Notes under the pieces: model-generated
Database searches by the model: none
The model's input: the letters and a program-made list of their open reading frames with translations, nothing else
What the model was told of the DNA's origin: nothing
Program-made: the position numbers and the translations under genes
From: an uncultured bacterium
GTDB lineage: Bacteria > Verrucomicrobiota > Verrucomicrobiia > CAIQCK01
Direction of reading: 5' to 3'
Assembly (NCBI GenBank): GCA_903870275.1
Contig: CAIQCK010000069.1
Span: 18,601 to 82,600 of the forward strand
Length of the DNA: 64,000 bases
Shown here: in pieces, positions 1 to 8,810 of the stretch
Numbering within the stretch: the first letter of the stretch is position 1
How the letters are laid out: the number at the start of each line of letters is the position of its first letter

Positions 1-2
1 AC

Positions 3-125
3 GCCATCGCCTCGCAACTCAACCTGATGCCCGATCGCTTTGCATTGGACGCCGAACCGAAATCCAAGCCCGGCCCCGACGGCATCTACCCCTGCGCCAC
101 GCCGGGTGTCACCAAAGCGTTGTGA
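3..125 (+). CDS. C-terminal end of an unidentified protein (partial)
   Basis: An open frame enters from the left edge and ends with TGA at 123-125, giving 40 residues ending in CATPGVTKAL. The start lies outside the window. The next gene is on the opposite strand and converges on it, with a GC-rich hairpin between the two ends. I recognise no family from this tail; coding status rests on the frame being open up to a stop just before a hairpin. Confidence 0.45.
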   Translation, partial: AIASQLNLMPDRFALDAEPKSKPGPDGIYPCATPGVTKAL

Positions 126-183
126 CGAACATCGTTTGAGTGAAGACAATGTTTCAAAGGGAATCTCTGTAAAAGCCCTGTAG

Positions 184-202
184 CGGCGGTCTCCGACCGC
201 CG
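184..202. repeat. GC-rich hairpin between convergent genes
   Basis: CGGCGGTC at 184-191 pairs perfectly with GACCGCCG at 195-202 across a 3-nt loop. It sits between two convergent gene ends, so it could act as a terminator for both directions, although no T-run follows. The sequence has the look of the short dispersed palindromes common in verrucomicrobial genomes. Confidence 0.5.
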
Positions 203-236
203 GTGTTGTGGTAGGGCGCGACCGCCGGGCGCATAT

Positions 237-3200
237 TCAATCCTCGTAGGGGTCTCTCGTTGCCTCCCGCTCGGCATCTCGCTCGTATTGCTCGGCGAAC
301 TCACGCATAGCAGTAGCGAAGCGGTGATAGCCGCGTTGCTCCAGTGCTTCAGCCTCCTTGCGATGACGCGCGGCAATTTCTCGTTCCTCCCTGCCGCCCG
401 TTGGGCTGTGAACACCACGCATGTTGAAGAGTTTACAAGTGAAGCCAGAGCGCATTTCTGTGGCGTCTTTGGCATTCATCGCATTTGCAACGGACTTGTG
501 AATCCACAGACCATCCGCATCTGGGGGAGTATGTGGAAGCACTTGCCCAACCTGGCTCATGGCAATTGACAAATGACCCGATTCCGTACACAGCCGTTTG
601 ACTTCTTCCAACCATTTTATGAATGCGGCACCATCGAACCCACCATCGGGAGAGGTTCCAGGGACAATCTCCCAGCCATGAAGCAGGCGATGAGCATTTA
701 GGGCAATATTCCTTTCTTTCTCCGCCGACTGGTCTTCTGTGCACCACGCTTTTTTAAACCGGAAAACATTTTGAGTGAAATGGCAAAACCGTTTTATCCA
801 TTTCCACCAGCTTCGTTGTTTTTTGTCGGACCTGTAGACAGCTTGAATCAGCTGACAGAAGAACCTCGGCTCGGCCGCCATTCTCTTTTCAAGGGTTTTG
901 GGCCTGCTATCGTAGAGCCTGTCCAAAAGCGGCAAGTAATTCCATTCGACTTGGCAAAGCACGTTTTGATCGGCTGCGGGGTTATCATCAAGCCATTCGA
1001 TAACATCGCGAGCTGCGTAAGGATCAGAACCTTTTGAAGGCTCATCTGTCGTTGTCATGGCCATGAGCGCACGGGTTGCTAGCTCTGGAGGAAAACCTAT
1101 CTTCTCTTGAACAAGCCGTTGTAAACAGCAAACTGCTCCCTGCGGACGCCGATGCTGAAGCAGCTTCTCTACAGCTTCCACCAAGTGTTCTCGTTCCCCA
1201 AAAGGGTCCACGTTGGCTTTGCGCCAGTATTCAGCCTCATTGTCGCCCAGAAGCTGTGCGGCTCTTTGCCATGTGTCCCGCACGAATGGAAGCAATGCAA
1301 GGAATGCCGCCCTTTGCTGTGTGGTCCAGGCAGCGGTTAAGACGCTATCCACCCAAGGCCAGCGTTTCGTGAAGAACCTGCCCCAGACAAAACCAGCGAT
1401 CATGAGCGCAAGCGATTTCTCCGCCGTATCTAGGTAATGCGGAAGCAAGGCCGCATCTATGGCCTCTGGCGCTGCGCATCCCAAAGCGCAACCCACCTTC
1501 CATGGTGATGCCACTTGCCGTGTGAAGTCCAGCACACCCGAAATCTGGCTCGCGTCGAAGATTTCGATGATGGCAGCCTGTCGTTTGCCATCCAGCTTTT
1601 GCCGCTGAGCCTCGAAATCACCCTTCTCCTCGATAAGATTAAATTCACGGTCACTGAAAAGGCGCCGGTGAAGCAGCCCGACGGACCTCGGCGCGAGCTT
1701 TGCGGCGACTTCTTCGATTCTTGCAACGAGCTGCGGGGGCATTGCCCATTGAGCATCTGCGAACTTACGATGTTGCGCCGCCAGATCGACGAGAGCTTGC
1801 CACAGTGGTAGCCGGACGGACTCGGATAGTCCCACCACCGCGTCTGAGCCTAGATGATCAAGGATGCGGGAATGTGCTTGGTTGGGCAGATCTGGCAGAC
1901 GTTCTATGAGATCGGCCGTTTTTGTTGTGTCCGTCGCCGCGACGCTGACGGCTAACTCCGCGTAGGCGGCTACCTGCTCCCAATACGCGGCGATAGGAAT
2001 GGAGTCGGACCAATCGACAGGAATGAAATCCCGCCACATCGGCTTGCGACAGCCCGATGTGACACCATGCATATGCGGCAATAGTGCCAGCAGCAGCTTC
2101 CAACCTACAACCGGCTGTTCACTGAGCAACGTCTCAACTGCCGCTTTGCGCTTGGAAATCGTGGCGCACGTTTGGGGATGCCATGGAAGAAAGATGTCGG
2201 TTAGGGAATTGGCGGGTCGGTTGGCCCAATTGCCGCCGGGATCGATTGCCGCCAATTCACCCAGCAGCATGGTCACACGCATGAGATGGTCTGGGTGCCA
2301 TGCGAGTGTTTCCAATGCCCAAAGCAGCCCAGTCATGTGATTCCAGCCGACAATGCCGGACCCTTCTTGAGCAAAAACCTCGCTAAACGGACTTGCAGTT
2401 GGGTGGGACAGTGCTGCTTCAACCGCATCTTGGAATTCAGTGGGCGCTGCCTCTGCCAGCAAAGGCAAATGACTGTCCAAGCTGGCCCACATCACCCAAT
2501 CGGCATCCTTCAACAACTCGTGTACGGTCAGTTTGGCGACAAGTTCTGCTTTGCCTTGTGAGCAAGAGGACAGGGCATTAGGCCTGCTGCCCAACAATGC
2601 GAGTGTCTCAGCCATGCCTTTGCGCAGAGATGAGGAATACTTCAGGACTTTGCCTTTGATGTTAGCTAGGTAACGTTCTTCCTTCGGCAGATCAAATCTC
2701 GGATCTCGTTCCCCAAGCACCAGGACGGCGGCCTTTTGAAACCGGTCAAGGTCCTCGTTGCTGAGACGCGGCCCTAGAGCTGACCACGCTTCTCCTCGCG
2801 AGAGGATCTTCCAGTTTTCATTGCGCTGAATCAGGGGAGTGTCCGAGCGCAACGTCTCAGGGCGCACAGTTTCGATCCACTCCCCATAGGCTTTTCCCAC
2901 GACTTTCTCCACAGCATTTTTGTCACCGGGATTCTCGCCTGACCAACGGCCAAGAATGTTAGCCTGCGCCAAAGAGTAAGCACTTCCCCATTCTGCATAG
3001 GGTGGGTGGCTGCCAAGTCCGCGCAGTTTGCGCTTTAACGCGGCGAGCGACAACGCACCAGCGGCTGCCAGTTCGCGTGCGCGCTCGACCGAATAACCAC
3101 CCTCCATCAACGTAGCCTCCAGAACGGAAGCTGATGGGCTGCGCAACGGGATGACACTGTCGCCCCCGCTTGCCGAAGCGCCAGACACTGGGAAAACAAC

Positions 3201-4115
3201 GCCGTGACCTTTCTTTCGCGCTGCGAGGTGTAGGTGTTCGCCCTCAACATCCAAGTCGAGATTAGAATGCGCAACCAAAACGTGCGCGCTCCTTAAACTC
3301 ACCATCGAAAGCCACGTATCTGGTTCGTTAATGAAGAGGCATCTGGCACTAAACGCACGCTTCGTATCCGAATCTAGCGATGCCAGAAACGCAGCAACAA
3401 AGTCAGCAGCGTCGAGATTGCTCTCCTCTGCAAGGATCAACTGATTCGCTTTCCCGCGGAAAACACGATCCAACTCCACACAAGCCAGATCCCTACCAAC
3501 TAGGAACATTTTGGGCGGCAATGGTGGATCGCTTGGACCCGGAAGTAATTGTAGTTCTTCCCAATGCTCAGCGGGCGTGCTGAAGCCACACGCGACTTTG
3601 ACTGACCCTCTCTTCTTTAGGAACCATTTCGCAATCCCTGGATACTCACGAAGCCAGTCAGCCAACTGAACGCCATCCAAGATTTTTATCCCGCTCCAAC
3701 CGCAACCACGGCGCTCATCCAGCCATTTCCTTTGTTGTGGCTCATTCCAACCACGGGAACCGCTTGACCGGGGCGTTACGAAGACGAACCACGTTTCTCT
3801 GCGTTCTTCAGAGCTTATCTCCGTTGTGCGCTTTTTGAAGTACTTTGTTGCTGTGTCTTGGGGATCACCACCGGTGTTGATTTCCCACACACTCTTTTTC
3901 TTTGGGACGAATTGACGGTAACCATTTTCCGTCTCCACTCGGCCGTCGTAACCAGGTTGGTTGATCAAGTCACCATATGGAATTCGACAAAACGTTAGAT
4001 CTGGAACCGATTGGTCTATCAGCATCCACACCAGTTCCGGAATGACGGCCTCGCTATCTCTCGTCTCAGCATAGGACTCCAACTCATTCGCATTAACGAT
4101 CAGAGTGTGTTCCAT
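237..4115 (-). CDS. Large protein with PD-(D/E)XK-like N-terminal domain, candidate defence protein
   Basis: A 1292-aa protein. I place the start at 4115 because AGGAGG lies about 7 nt upstream of this ATG on the minus strand; an in-frame ATG 12 codons earlier lacks such a site. Residues 50-190 have the arrangement of a restriction-endonuclease-like fold: PGYDG (55-58), VWEIN with E78, a K-rich stretch KYFKKRT (91-97), WFVFVTPR (109-116), then W-rich helices. Residues after about 210 resemble the body of a P-loop NTPase (strand LILAEES, then DAADFVAAFL), but no Walker A GxxxxGK[ST] is visible, so the NTPase would be degenerate. The remaining ~900 residues are helical with many Trp and look like a repeat scaffold. 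No operon partner is present. GC content is visibly below that of neighbouring genes, suggesting acquisition by transfer. A role in anti-phage defence is inference from architecture; the family was not named by search. Confidence 0.6.
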   Translation of the reverse strand: MEHTLIVNANELESYAETRDSEAVIPELVWMLIDQSVPDLTFCRIPYGDLINQPGYDGRVETENGYRQFVPKKKSVWEINTGGDPQDTATKYFKKRTTEISSEERRETWFVFVTPRSSGSRGWNEPQQRKWLDERRGCGWSGIKILDGVQLADWLREYPGIAKWFLKKRGSVKVACGFSTPAEHWEELQLLPGPSDPPLPPKMFLVGRDLACVELDRVFRGKANQLILAEESNLDAADFVAAFLASLDSDTKRAFSARCLFINEPDTWLSMVSLRSAHVLVAHSNLDLDVEGEHLHLAARKKGHGVVFPVSGASASGGDSVIPLRSPSASVLEATLMEGGYSVERARELAAAGALSLAALKRKLRGLGSHPPYAEWGSAYSLAQANILGRWSGENPGDKNAVEKVVGKAYGEWIETVRPETLRSDTPLIQRNENWKILSRGEAWSALGPRLSNEDLDRFQKAAVLVLGERDPRFDLPKEERYLANIKGKVLKYSSSLRKGMAETLALLGSRPNALSSCSQGKAELVAKLTVHELLKDADWVMWASLDSHLPLLAEAAPTEFQDAVEAALSHPTASPFSEVFAQEGSGIVGWNHMTGLLWALETLAWHPDHLMRVTMLLGELAAIDPGGNWANRPANSLTDIFLPWHPQTCATISKRKAAVETLLSEQPVVGWKLLLALLPHMHGVTSGCRKPMWRDFIPVDWSDSIPIAAYWEQVAAYAELAVSVAATDTTKTADLIERLPDLPNQAHSRILDHLGSDAVVGLSESVRLPLWQALVDLAAQHRKFADAQWAMPPQLVARIEEVAAKLAPRSVGLLHRRLFSDREFNLIEEKGDFEAQRQKLDGKRQAAIIEIFDASQISGVLDFTRQVASPWKVGCALGCAAPEAIDAALLPHYLDTAEKSLALMIAGFVWGRFFTKRWPWVDSVLTAAWTTQQRAAFLALLPFVRDTWQRAAQLLGDNEAEYWRKANVDPFGEREHLVEAVEKLLQHRRPQGAVCCLQRLVQEKIGFPPELATRALMAMTTTDEPSKGSDPYAARDVIEWLDDNPAADQNVLCQVEWNYLPLLDRLYDSRPKTLEKRMAAEPRFFCQLIQAVYRSDKKQRSWWKWIKRFCHFTQNVFRFKKAWCTEDQSAEKERNIALNAHRLLHGWEIVPGTSPDGGFDGAAFIKWLEEVKRLCTESGHLSIAMSQVGQVLPHTPPDADGLWIHKSVANAMNAKDATEMRSGFTCKLFNMRGVHSPTGGREEREIAARHRKEAEALEQRGYHRFATAMREFAEQYERDAEREATRDPYED

Positions 4116-4335
4116 ACGTCTTCCTCCTTCTTGACCCCGCCATTGTCTCAAATCAGATTGGGTTTCGCAAAGTCAATTTCAGGTCGTCAGGTCGTCGGTG
4201 CCTTTGTCCTCTCTCTTTAACGATGGCCGCGCTGGCATCAGAGCAGGCTTTTCATGTAGCCCGGATCGTGGCAATGTAATTGCTCTTGAAACGGCGAACT
4301 TTCACGTTAGCACGCCATGCGAAAAGGAGTCGCTC

Positions 4336-5307
4336 ATGAAAATCGGCATCTACAGCATCACGTATCGGGGCGTCTGGTATAAGGGCGAGGCGCTGGACGT
4401 TTTCCAAATGGCGCGGCTGGCCAAAAGCCAGGGTTGGGAAGGACTGGAGTTGGACACGGAACGGCCGCACGCGGCGCCGATGGACCTGCGCGCGGACGAC
4501 CGCAAACGATTGTGCGACCTGGCCGGCGAACTGGGCCTGCCCCTGTCCGCCGTGTCGCCCAACTGCGACCTGTCCAGTCCGGTGCCGTCGCGGCAGGAGG
4601 CGGTGATCTGCTACGTGCGCGAGTGCATCAAGCTGGCGCACGATCTGGGCGCGCCGATCTGCAAGATCTTCGCGGCGTGGCGCGGCATCACGCTGCACGA
4701 CGGCATCGGGTCTTACGACCTGACCTACGCCCACGATCCGTATCCGTTCTGGAAGGAAGGCCGGCGGCGGTTCGTGGTGCCGGCTATCCGCGAACTGGCG
4801 CAGGTGGCGGGCGACCTTGGCATCGTGCTGGCGATCCAGAATCACGGGCCGGACATCGTGAACAATTACCGCGACACGCTGGCGTTGATCGAGGAGGTCG
4901 GCTCGCCGCATTTCAAGGCGTGCATGGACATCAACATCGAGGACGAGCCGGAGTCGGAGGCACGCGCGCGGGAGATGGCGCGGGCGGCAGGGAAGTTGCA
5001 GGTGCACTCGCACGTGAACGGCGAATTTGTCCGGGACGCGCAAGGCCGGGTGGTGCTGGCGGGTGCGGGCTACTTCGACCAGAAGTTTTGGGGACGGAAG
5101 GTGGCGTATCCGGCGTATTTCGACGCGCTGGCGGCGGCGGGCTACGAGGGATACCTGGACTGGGAGTTTTGTCATCCGGCGATGGAGAACGGGAAGGTCG
5201 CCGGCATCGAATATGTGCACAACCAGACGCGGCTGGCGTTGGAATACATGAAGACCCTTCGCGCGAACGCGCTGGCCAAGGCCGCGCAGGGACGGGAGGG
5301 GGCATAG
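4336..5307 (+). CDS. Sugar phosphate isomerase/epimerase-like TIM-barrel protein
   Basis: A 323-aa protein of the xylose-isomerase-like TIM-barrel superfamily. The start at 4336 is preceded by AAAAGGAG at a good distance; the open frame extends further upstream but without a ribosome site. The barrel begins directly (MKIGIYSITYRG), with no signal peptide, so it is cytoplasmic. Family-type segments are the strand carrying GLELDTE, the CKIFAAWRG strand, LAIQNHG, the ACMDINIED strand and the closing GYLDWEFCHP. In most relatives the third of these carries a metal-binding Glu (ExxH-like), whereas here it reads Gln-Asn-His; the other acidic ligands seem present. Likely acts on a keto- or inositol-type sugar; substrate unknown. 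It stands alone, upstream of a repeat element. Confidence 0.75.
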   Translation: MKIGIYSITYRGVWYKGEALDVFQMARLAKSQGWEGLELDTERPHAAPMDLRADDRKRLCDLAGELGLPLSAVSPNCDLSSPVPSRQEAVICYVRECIKLAHDLGAPICKIFAAWRGITLHDGIGSYDLTYAHDPYPFWKEGRRRFVVPAIRELAQVAGDLGIVLAIQNHGPDIVNNYRDTLALIEEVGSPHFKACMDINIEDEPESEARAREMARAAGKLQVHSHVNGEFVRDAQGRVVLAGAGYFDQKFWGRKVAYPAYFDALAAAGYEGYLDWEFCHPAMENGKVAGIEYVHNQTRLALEYMKTLRANALAKAAQGREGA

Positions 5308-5349
5308 AGCGTGAAGCAGCCCTCCGCCAGACCGGCCCCGCGACAACAA

Positions 5350-5779
5350 CAATTTTCTCTTGACATAATAGAGAAATTAGCTATATCTTCCGCCCTGCAA
5401 TGAAGACCGCCGTCATGCCAGCCGAGGCCGTCCTACCGAAGGCCCCCAAGGGCAACCGGAATCAATCCACGGATTGCGCGGAAACGCGCAAAACGGCGTC
5501 CAGCCGCCAGTCACCGGCGGAGCCGATCGTGTCCGGTCTGGCGGGCACGCCGCATCCGAGCCGTCGAAAGCGGCAAAATCGCCCTCCATATGGATGGCGG
5601 CTGCCGGTGGCGCGGCGATCATTCCCCCCATCAATCCTAGGGGTGTGTTTTTCAAAACGAACCCAAATGATGGCCCCGGTCAAAACTGAAAAACATCGTT
5701 TTTCTGTGGAAAACGTCTGTTTCGATGTCCAAGGGAGGGGGAATTCAAAAGGTGTTTTTACGAAACGAACCCAAATGAT
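5350..5779 (+). mobile_element. Promoter-led repeat element, copy A
   Basis: About 430 bp that match 55444-55927 in inverted orientation. Shared landmarks in order: an 18-nt identical block CAATTTTCTCTTGACATA (5350-5367) containing a -35 box; a 19-nt AT-rich spacer; a diverged middle of about 270 bp with clear local similarity; then two copies of AAACGAACCCAAATGAT (5655-5671 and 5763-5779), 108 bp apart. The first copy is followed by TGATGGCCCCG as in copy B. A frame of 154 codons starts at 5400, but the motifs are read in different frames in the two elements, so conservation appears to be at nucleic acid level. No transposase is encoded. Nature unknown: a non-autonomous mobile element or a dispersed RNA gene are both possible. 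Confidence 0.6.
5360..5388 (+). promoter_or_regulatory. Sigma70-like promoter of repeat element copy A
   Basis: TTGACA at 5360-5365, a consensus -35 box, then 16-17 nt to TATATC/ATATCT at 5382-5388 as a plausible -10. The first ATG downstream is at 5400, so any transcript would be nearly leaderless. Copy B has the same -35 in the same place. Confidence 0.5.
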
Positions 5780-5800
5780 TCAGCCCCGCCAAACGGTGAT

Positions 5801-5937
5801 TCATCCGTGTCCATCCGTGGCTCCAAAGTCCGTCCGTGAAATCCGTGAAATCCGTGGATCATAAAAACCTCCAACAGGAGCGCCCTATGAAACCTCAGCC
5901 GGAAAGACTCGATTCAGCCACGGATGAAACACGGACG
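5801..5937. repeat. ATCCGTG-type dispersed repeat, inverted pair
   Basis: TCATCCGTGTCCATCCGTGG (5801-5820) is followed by further ATCCGTG and GAAATCCGTG units to about 5861. A near-complement, AGCCACGGATGAAACACGG at 5916-5934, lies inside the beginning of the next reading frame. The two arms flank the putative start codon at 5887. Confidence 0.5.
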
Positions 5938-6954
5938 GACAATATGAAAATGAAACGAATCGGCATTGTTGCCTACGCGCTCTTGGTGCTGCTGTTTAAC
6001 GGATTCGGAATCGCCGAAGAGATACAAAAATCAAGGCATTGGTTTGCTTTGGCTGGGGTGATCGTCAGCGTCGGGCTGTTAGCCGCTGTGTTCGTTTACC
6101 ATTTTAAGCGGGAACACACATCGCCGCGCACATTGTGGTGGAGCATTCTGATAGGCGCTGCAATCTTCTACATCGTGACATTCGCCAAAGATGCGAGCGC
6201 CGAGCTGTTCAATGTCCAAGACCATCCTCTAATATTGGCAATAGCAATTCTCCTTAGTGGGCTTATCGGTTTGATGGTTCTGACACCTGCCATGTGGTTC
6301 GCCTTCTTGCTTGCCAAGCGTGGGCCATCGTCATGCCGGTCGATTGTTCCCTATTTGGCCGGATTATTTACCGCTCTCGTTGTCGTGCTCGGCGTCGGTT
6401 TCATTGTTTTCCAGCAACGCGATCACCTGGGAATCATCCAAGGACATGCTGCGCGCACTCGGGCGGCCGAACTGGAGGTTTTGTCTGGGACGCAGAGGTT
6501 GCTGGACCTCGTTCAAAATCCAGACAGCCCTATTCAATACGACAAGGAAGTCGCCGAGTTTCAGATTGTCTTTAGCGAGAAATTGAAAGATGGAAACGCT
6601 GAGCACCGCATCCCCCTTAACTACAACCCGTTTTCCGGCCAGCCACTCTCATCGGGACGCGCCTCGCTGTTTGTCCAGCCCGCAAAATCCGAAATTGAGA
6701 GGCTCAAGGGAATATTCGATGGTGCGAAAACTGTTTCTGAGGTTTTTACGAGAGCCGGCAAACCAACTCGCGTATGGGAGGGGTCACAATCTTCCAAGAC
6801 GCAATACGATTACACCAATCAGTCCGCAACGGTGGATGTCATCGTTCTCGTGGGAAAGGACGACAAACTCAATGTCCTCTACTTTCCAAAGCAAATAAAC
6901 AAAACCGGGCTGGGAAATCGAACAACGAAGAACCAAGGGAAGAGCGAACAATGA
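5887..6954 (+). CDS. Integral membrane protein of unknown function
   Basis: A 355-aa protein. The ATG at 5887 has an AGGAG about 7 nt upstream; an alternative ATG at 5944 (MKMKRIG) starts right before the first hydrophobic segment, and the 19 residues in between are partly encoded by a dispersed repeat, so the later start is a real possibility. From the first start, hydrophobic segments lie near residues 24-42, 51-72, 82-99, 111-141 and 150-175, followed by a soluble C-terminal half of about 180 residues with LFVQPAKSEIERLKGIFDGAKTV and TQYDYTNQSATVDVIV. No catalytic motif was recognised. It overlaps the start of the downstream oxidoreductase gene by 4 nt (ATGA), indicating translational coupling and a shared transcript. 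Confidence 0.65.
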   Translation: MKPQPERLDSATDETRTDNMKMKRIGIVAYALLVLLFNGFGIAEEIQKSRHWFALAGVIVSVGLLAAVFVYHFKREHTSPRTLWWSILIGAAIFYIVTFAKDASAELFNVQDHPLILAIAILLSGLIGLMVLTPAMWFAFLLAKRGPSSCRSIVPYLAGLFTALVVVLGVGFIVFQQRDHLGIIQGHAARTRAAELEVLSGTQRLLDLVQNPDSPIQYDKEVAEFQIVFSEKLKDGNAEHRIPLNYNPFSGQPLSSGRASLFVQPAKSEIERLKGIFDGAKTVSEVFTRAGKPTRVWEGSQSSKTQYDYTNQSATVDVIVLVGKDDKLNVLYFPKQINKTGLGNRTTKNQGKSEQ

Positions 6955-8336
6955 AAAACCAGTCATCCGAATCCTCCGCCTCGGATCGCCTCTCACGCCG
7001 CCGCTTCATCCAGACCGGCGCGGGCATGGCCGCCGGACTGGCTGCGGCGTCGCATCGCGCGTTCAGCGCGCCGCGCAACTTGGGCGCGAAGGACACTCTC
7101 AACCTTGCCTTCATCGGAGCCGGCGGGCGCGCCAACGCCAATCTCGGCGAACTGACCAAGCTCAGCGACGTCCGCGTAGCCGCGCTCTGCGACGTGGATG
7201 CCAACCGTCTCGCCGCGTGCGCCAAGCGGTTTCCCGACGCGAAGACCTACCGCGATTTTCGCGTGATGCTGGACCAGGAAAAGGACGTGGACGCCGTCGT
7301 CGTTTCCACGCCCGACCACATCCACGCGGTCGCCGCGATGGCGGCCATCCGGCACGGCAAACACGTGTATTGCGAGAAGCCGCTCACGCGCACGATCCAC
7401 GAGGCGCGGGCGCTCGCCGCCGCCGCGCGCGAGGCGCGGGTCGCCACGCAGATGGGCAACCAGGGCATGGCGTTCGAAGGCAACCGCCTCATCAATGAAT
7501 GGCTCTGGGACGGCGCCATCGGTTCCGTGCGCGAGGTACATGTCTGGTCCGACCGGCCCACGCACCGGGGCAAACTGCCGCTGTACTGGGCGCAGGGCAT
7601 TGAGCGGCCCGCGGACACGCCGCCGGTGCCGGAATCTCTGGATTGGGACCTGTGGCTCGGTCCCGCGCCGCAGCGGCCTTACCATCCCGCCTACGTGCCA
7701 TTCAAATGGCGCGGCTGGTGGGATTTCGGCTCCGGCGGTCTCGGCGACATGGGCATCCACAACATCGCGCCCGTTTTCTCCGCGCTGAAACTGGGCGCGC
7801 CGGTGAGCGCTTGCGCCTCCTCCACGGCGATATTTCCCGATACCGTTCCCCTGGCTTGCCTCATCCAATATGAGTTTCCCGCGCGCGGCGAAATGCCGCC
7901 GGTGAAACTTCACTGGTATGACGGCGGACTGTTGCCGGAGCGCCCCGACGAACTCGCCGATGGCGTCGCGCTCAACCCGGAGGACGGCGTGTTGTTCATC
8001 GGCGACAAAGGCAAACTGCTCGTCGAAGGTTGGGGCGGCGAAAGCCCGCGGCTGATTCCCGAAAAACGGATGCAGGAATACCGACGGCCTCCGAAGACGC
8101 TGCCACGTTCGGTGGGACATTACCGCGAGTGGGTGGACGCCTGCAAAACCGGCTCCGCCACGCGCTCGAACTTCGACTTCGCCGGCCCGCTGACCGAAGC
8201 CGTGCTGCTCGGCAGCGTGTGCGTTCGCAACGGAGGCGGGAAACTTTGTTGGGACAGCGCGGCCATGAAGATCACGAACGCGCCAAAACCCAACGAGTTT
8301 CTGCACTACACGTATCGCGAAGGCTGGACCCTGTAA
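6951..8336 (+). CDS. Tat-exported Gfo/Idh/MocA family oxidoreductase
   Basis: A 461-aa NAD(P)-dependent oxidoreductase of the Gfo/Idh/MocA family, expected to oxidise or epimerise sugars or inositols. The N-terminus is a twin-arginine signal (SRRRFIQTGAGMAAGLAAA, residues 15-33), so export in folded form with bound cofactor is expected. The Rossmann fold follows with GAGGRAN (56-62), CDVD after the second strand, and the family EKP motif at 142-144 (CEKPLTR). The C-terminal alpha/beta domain contains the WRGWWDFGSGGLGDMGIHN signature typical of the large verrucomicrobial/planctomycete subfamily. Start chosen at the ATG overlapping the previous stop by 4 nt; the purine-rich GGGAAGAGCG upstream can serve as ribosome site. 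Substrate not predictable from sequence. Confidence 0.9.
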   Translation: MKNQSSESSASDRLSRRRFIQTGAGMAAGLAAASHRAFSAPRNLGAKDTLNLAFIGAGGRANANLGELTKLSDVRVAALCDVDANRLAACAKRFPDAKTYRDFRVMLDQEKDVDAVVVSTPDHIHAVAAMAAIRHGKHVYCEKPLTRTIHEARALAAAAREARVATQMGNQGMAFEGNRLINEWLWDGAIGSVREVHVWSDRPTHRGKLPLYWAQGIERPADTPPVPESLDWDLWLGPAPQRPYHPAYVPFKWRGWWDFGSGGLGDMGIHNIAPVFSALKLGAPVSACASSTAIFPDTVPLACLIQYEFPARGEMPPVKLHWYDGGLLPERPDELADGVALNPEDGVLFIGDKGKLLVEGWGGESPRLIPEKRMQEYRRPPKTLPRSVGHYREWVDACKTGSATRSNFDFAGPLTEAVLLGSVCVRNGGGKLCWDSAAMKITNAPKPNEFLHYTYREGWTL

Positions 8337-8389
8337 CGCACCCAAGTCAGCGCCGGCTGTTCAAATCCGAAAACGAAGTCCAATGCAGA

Positions 8390-8447
8390 GCGGACATTCC
8401 TGTCCGTTACGGTTGTCCATGCTTGACGCGGACGAGGATGTCCGCGT
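8390..8447. repeat. REP-like double palindrome
   Basis: Two hairpins in tandem: CGGACA-TTCC-TGTCCG (8391-8406) and ACGCGGAC (8426-8433) with GTCCGCGT (8440-8447). The GCGGACATTCCTGTCCG core recurs at 33128-33144, and the ACGCGG-GAGGAT-type second hairpin resembles 11935-11957. It lies just after a gene end and may also serve as a transcription terminator. Confidence 0.6.
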
Positions 8448-8528
8448 TACGAGCCGACGGTCAGAGATCGCCATGTTTTCAGTTGCCGTTTTGTCAGTCA
8501 GATATACCTTATTTACCAAAGGCCGATC

Positions 8529-8810
8529 ATGAGTATTTCAGTGTTCTGCCTCAGCTGTGCGAATGTCTTCAAGGTGAACGAAGCCAAAGCAGGCAAAGTC
8601 GTGCCCTGCCCCAAGTGCGGGAAAATGGTGAGGGTCTCCGCGCTGCCACCGGTTGAGGCCAAGCCGGGCCCGTCGCTGGTTCACCGGTTTTTTCAATGGA
8701 TTTTCAACGTCGTATTCTTTTCCGTGCTGGCCTACCTGTTTTACGAAGGAGGCTTCATAGGCATCCTCTGCTCTTGGTTTCAAAACATCCGCCACTTTCT
8801 CTTTGGTTGA
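8529..8810 (+). CDS. Small zinc-ribbon membrane protein
   Basis: A 93-aa protein with a four-cysteine zinc ribbon, CLSC (C7, C10) and CPKC (C27, C30), followed by a proline-rich linker and one hydrophobic segment at about 58-84 (IFNVVFFSVLAYLFY and on). The ribbon resembles the MJ0042-type finger that precedes membrane segments in many bacterial proteins. It ends shortly after the membrane helix, so only the N-terminal ribbon is likely cytoplasmic. It is a single gene between REP palindromes and the FHA gene; function unknown. Confidence 0.6.
   Translation: MSISVFCLSCANVFKVNEAKAGKVVPCPKCGKMVRVSALPPVEAKPGPSLVHRFFQWIFNVVFFSVLAYLFYEGGFIGILCSWFQNIRHFLFG

Noticed and set aside
4252..5352. 366-codon minus-strand frame opposite the TIM-barrel gene
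   Set aside because: High-GC shadow of the sugar isomerase gene; Arg/His-rich and without domain features.
5400..5864. 154-codon frame in element copy A as a real protein
   Set aside because: Frame relation between the two motif copies differs in the other element, and codon use is not like neighbours.
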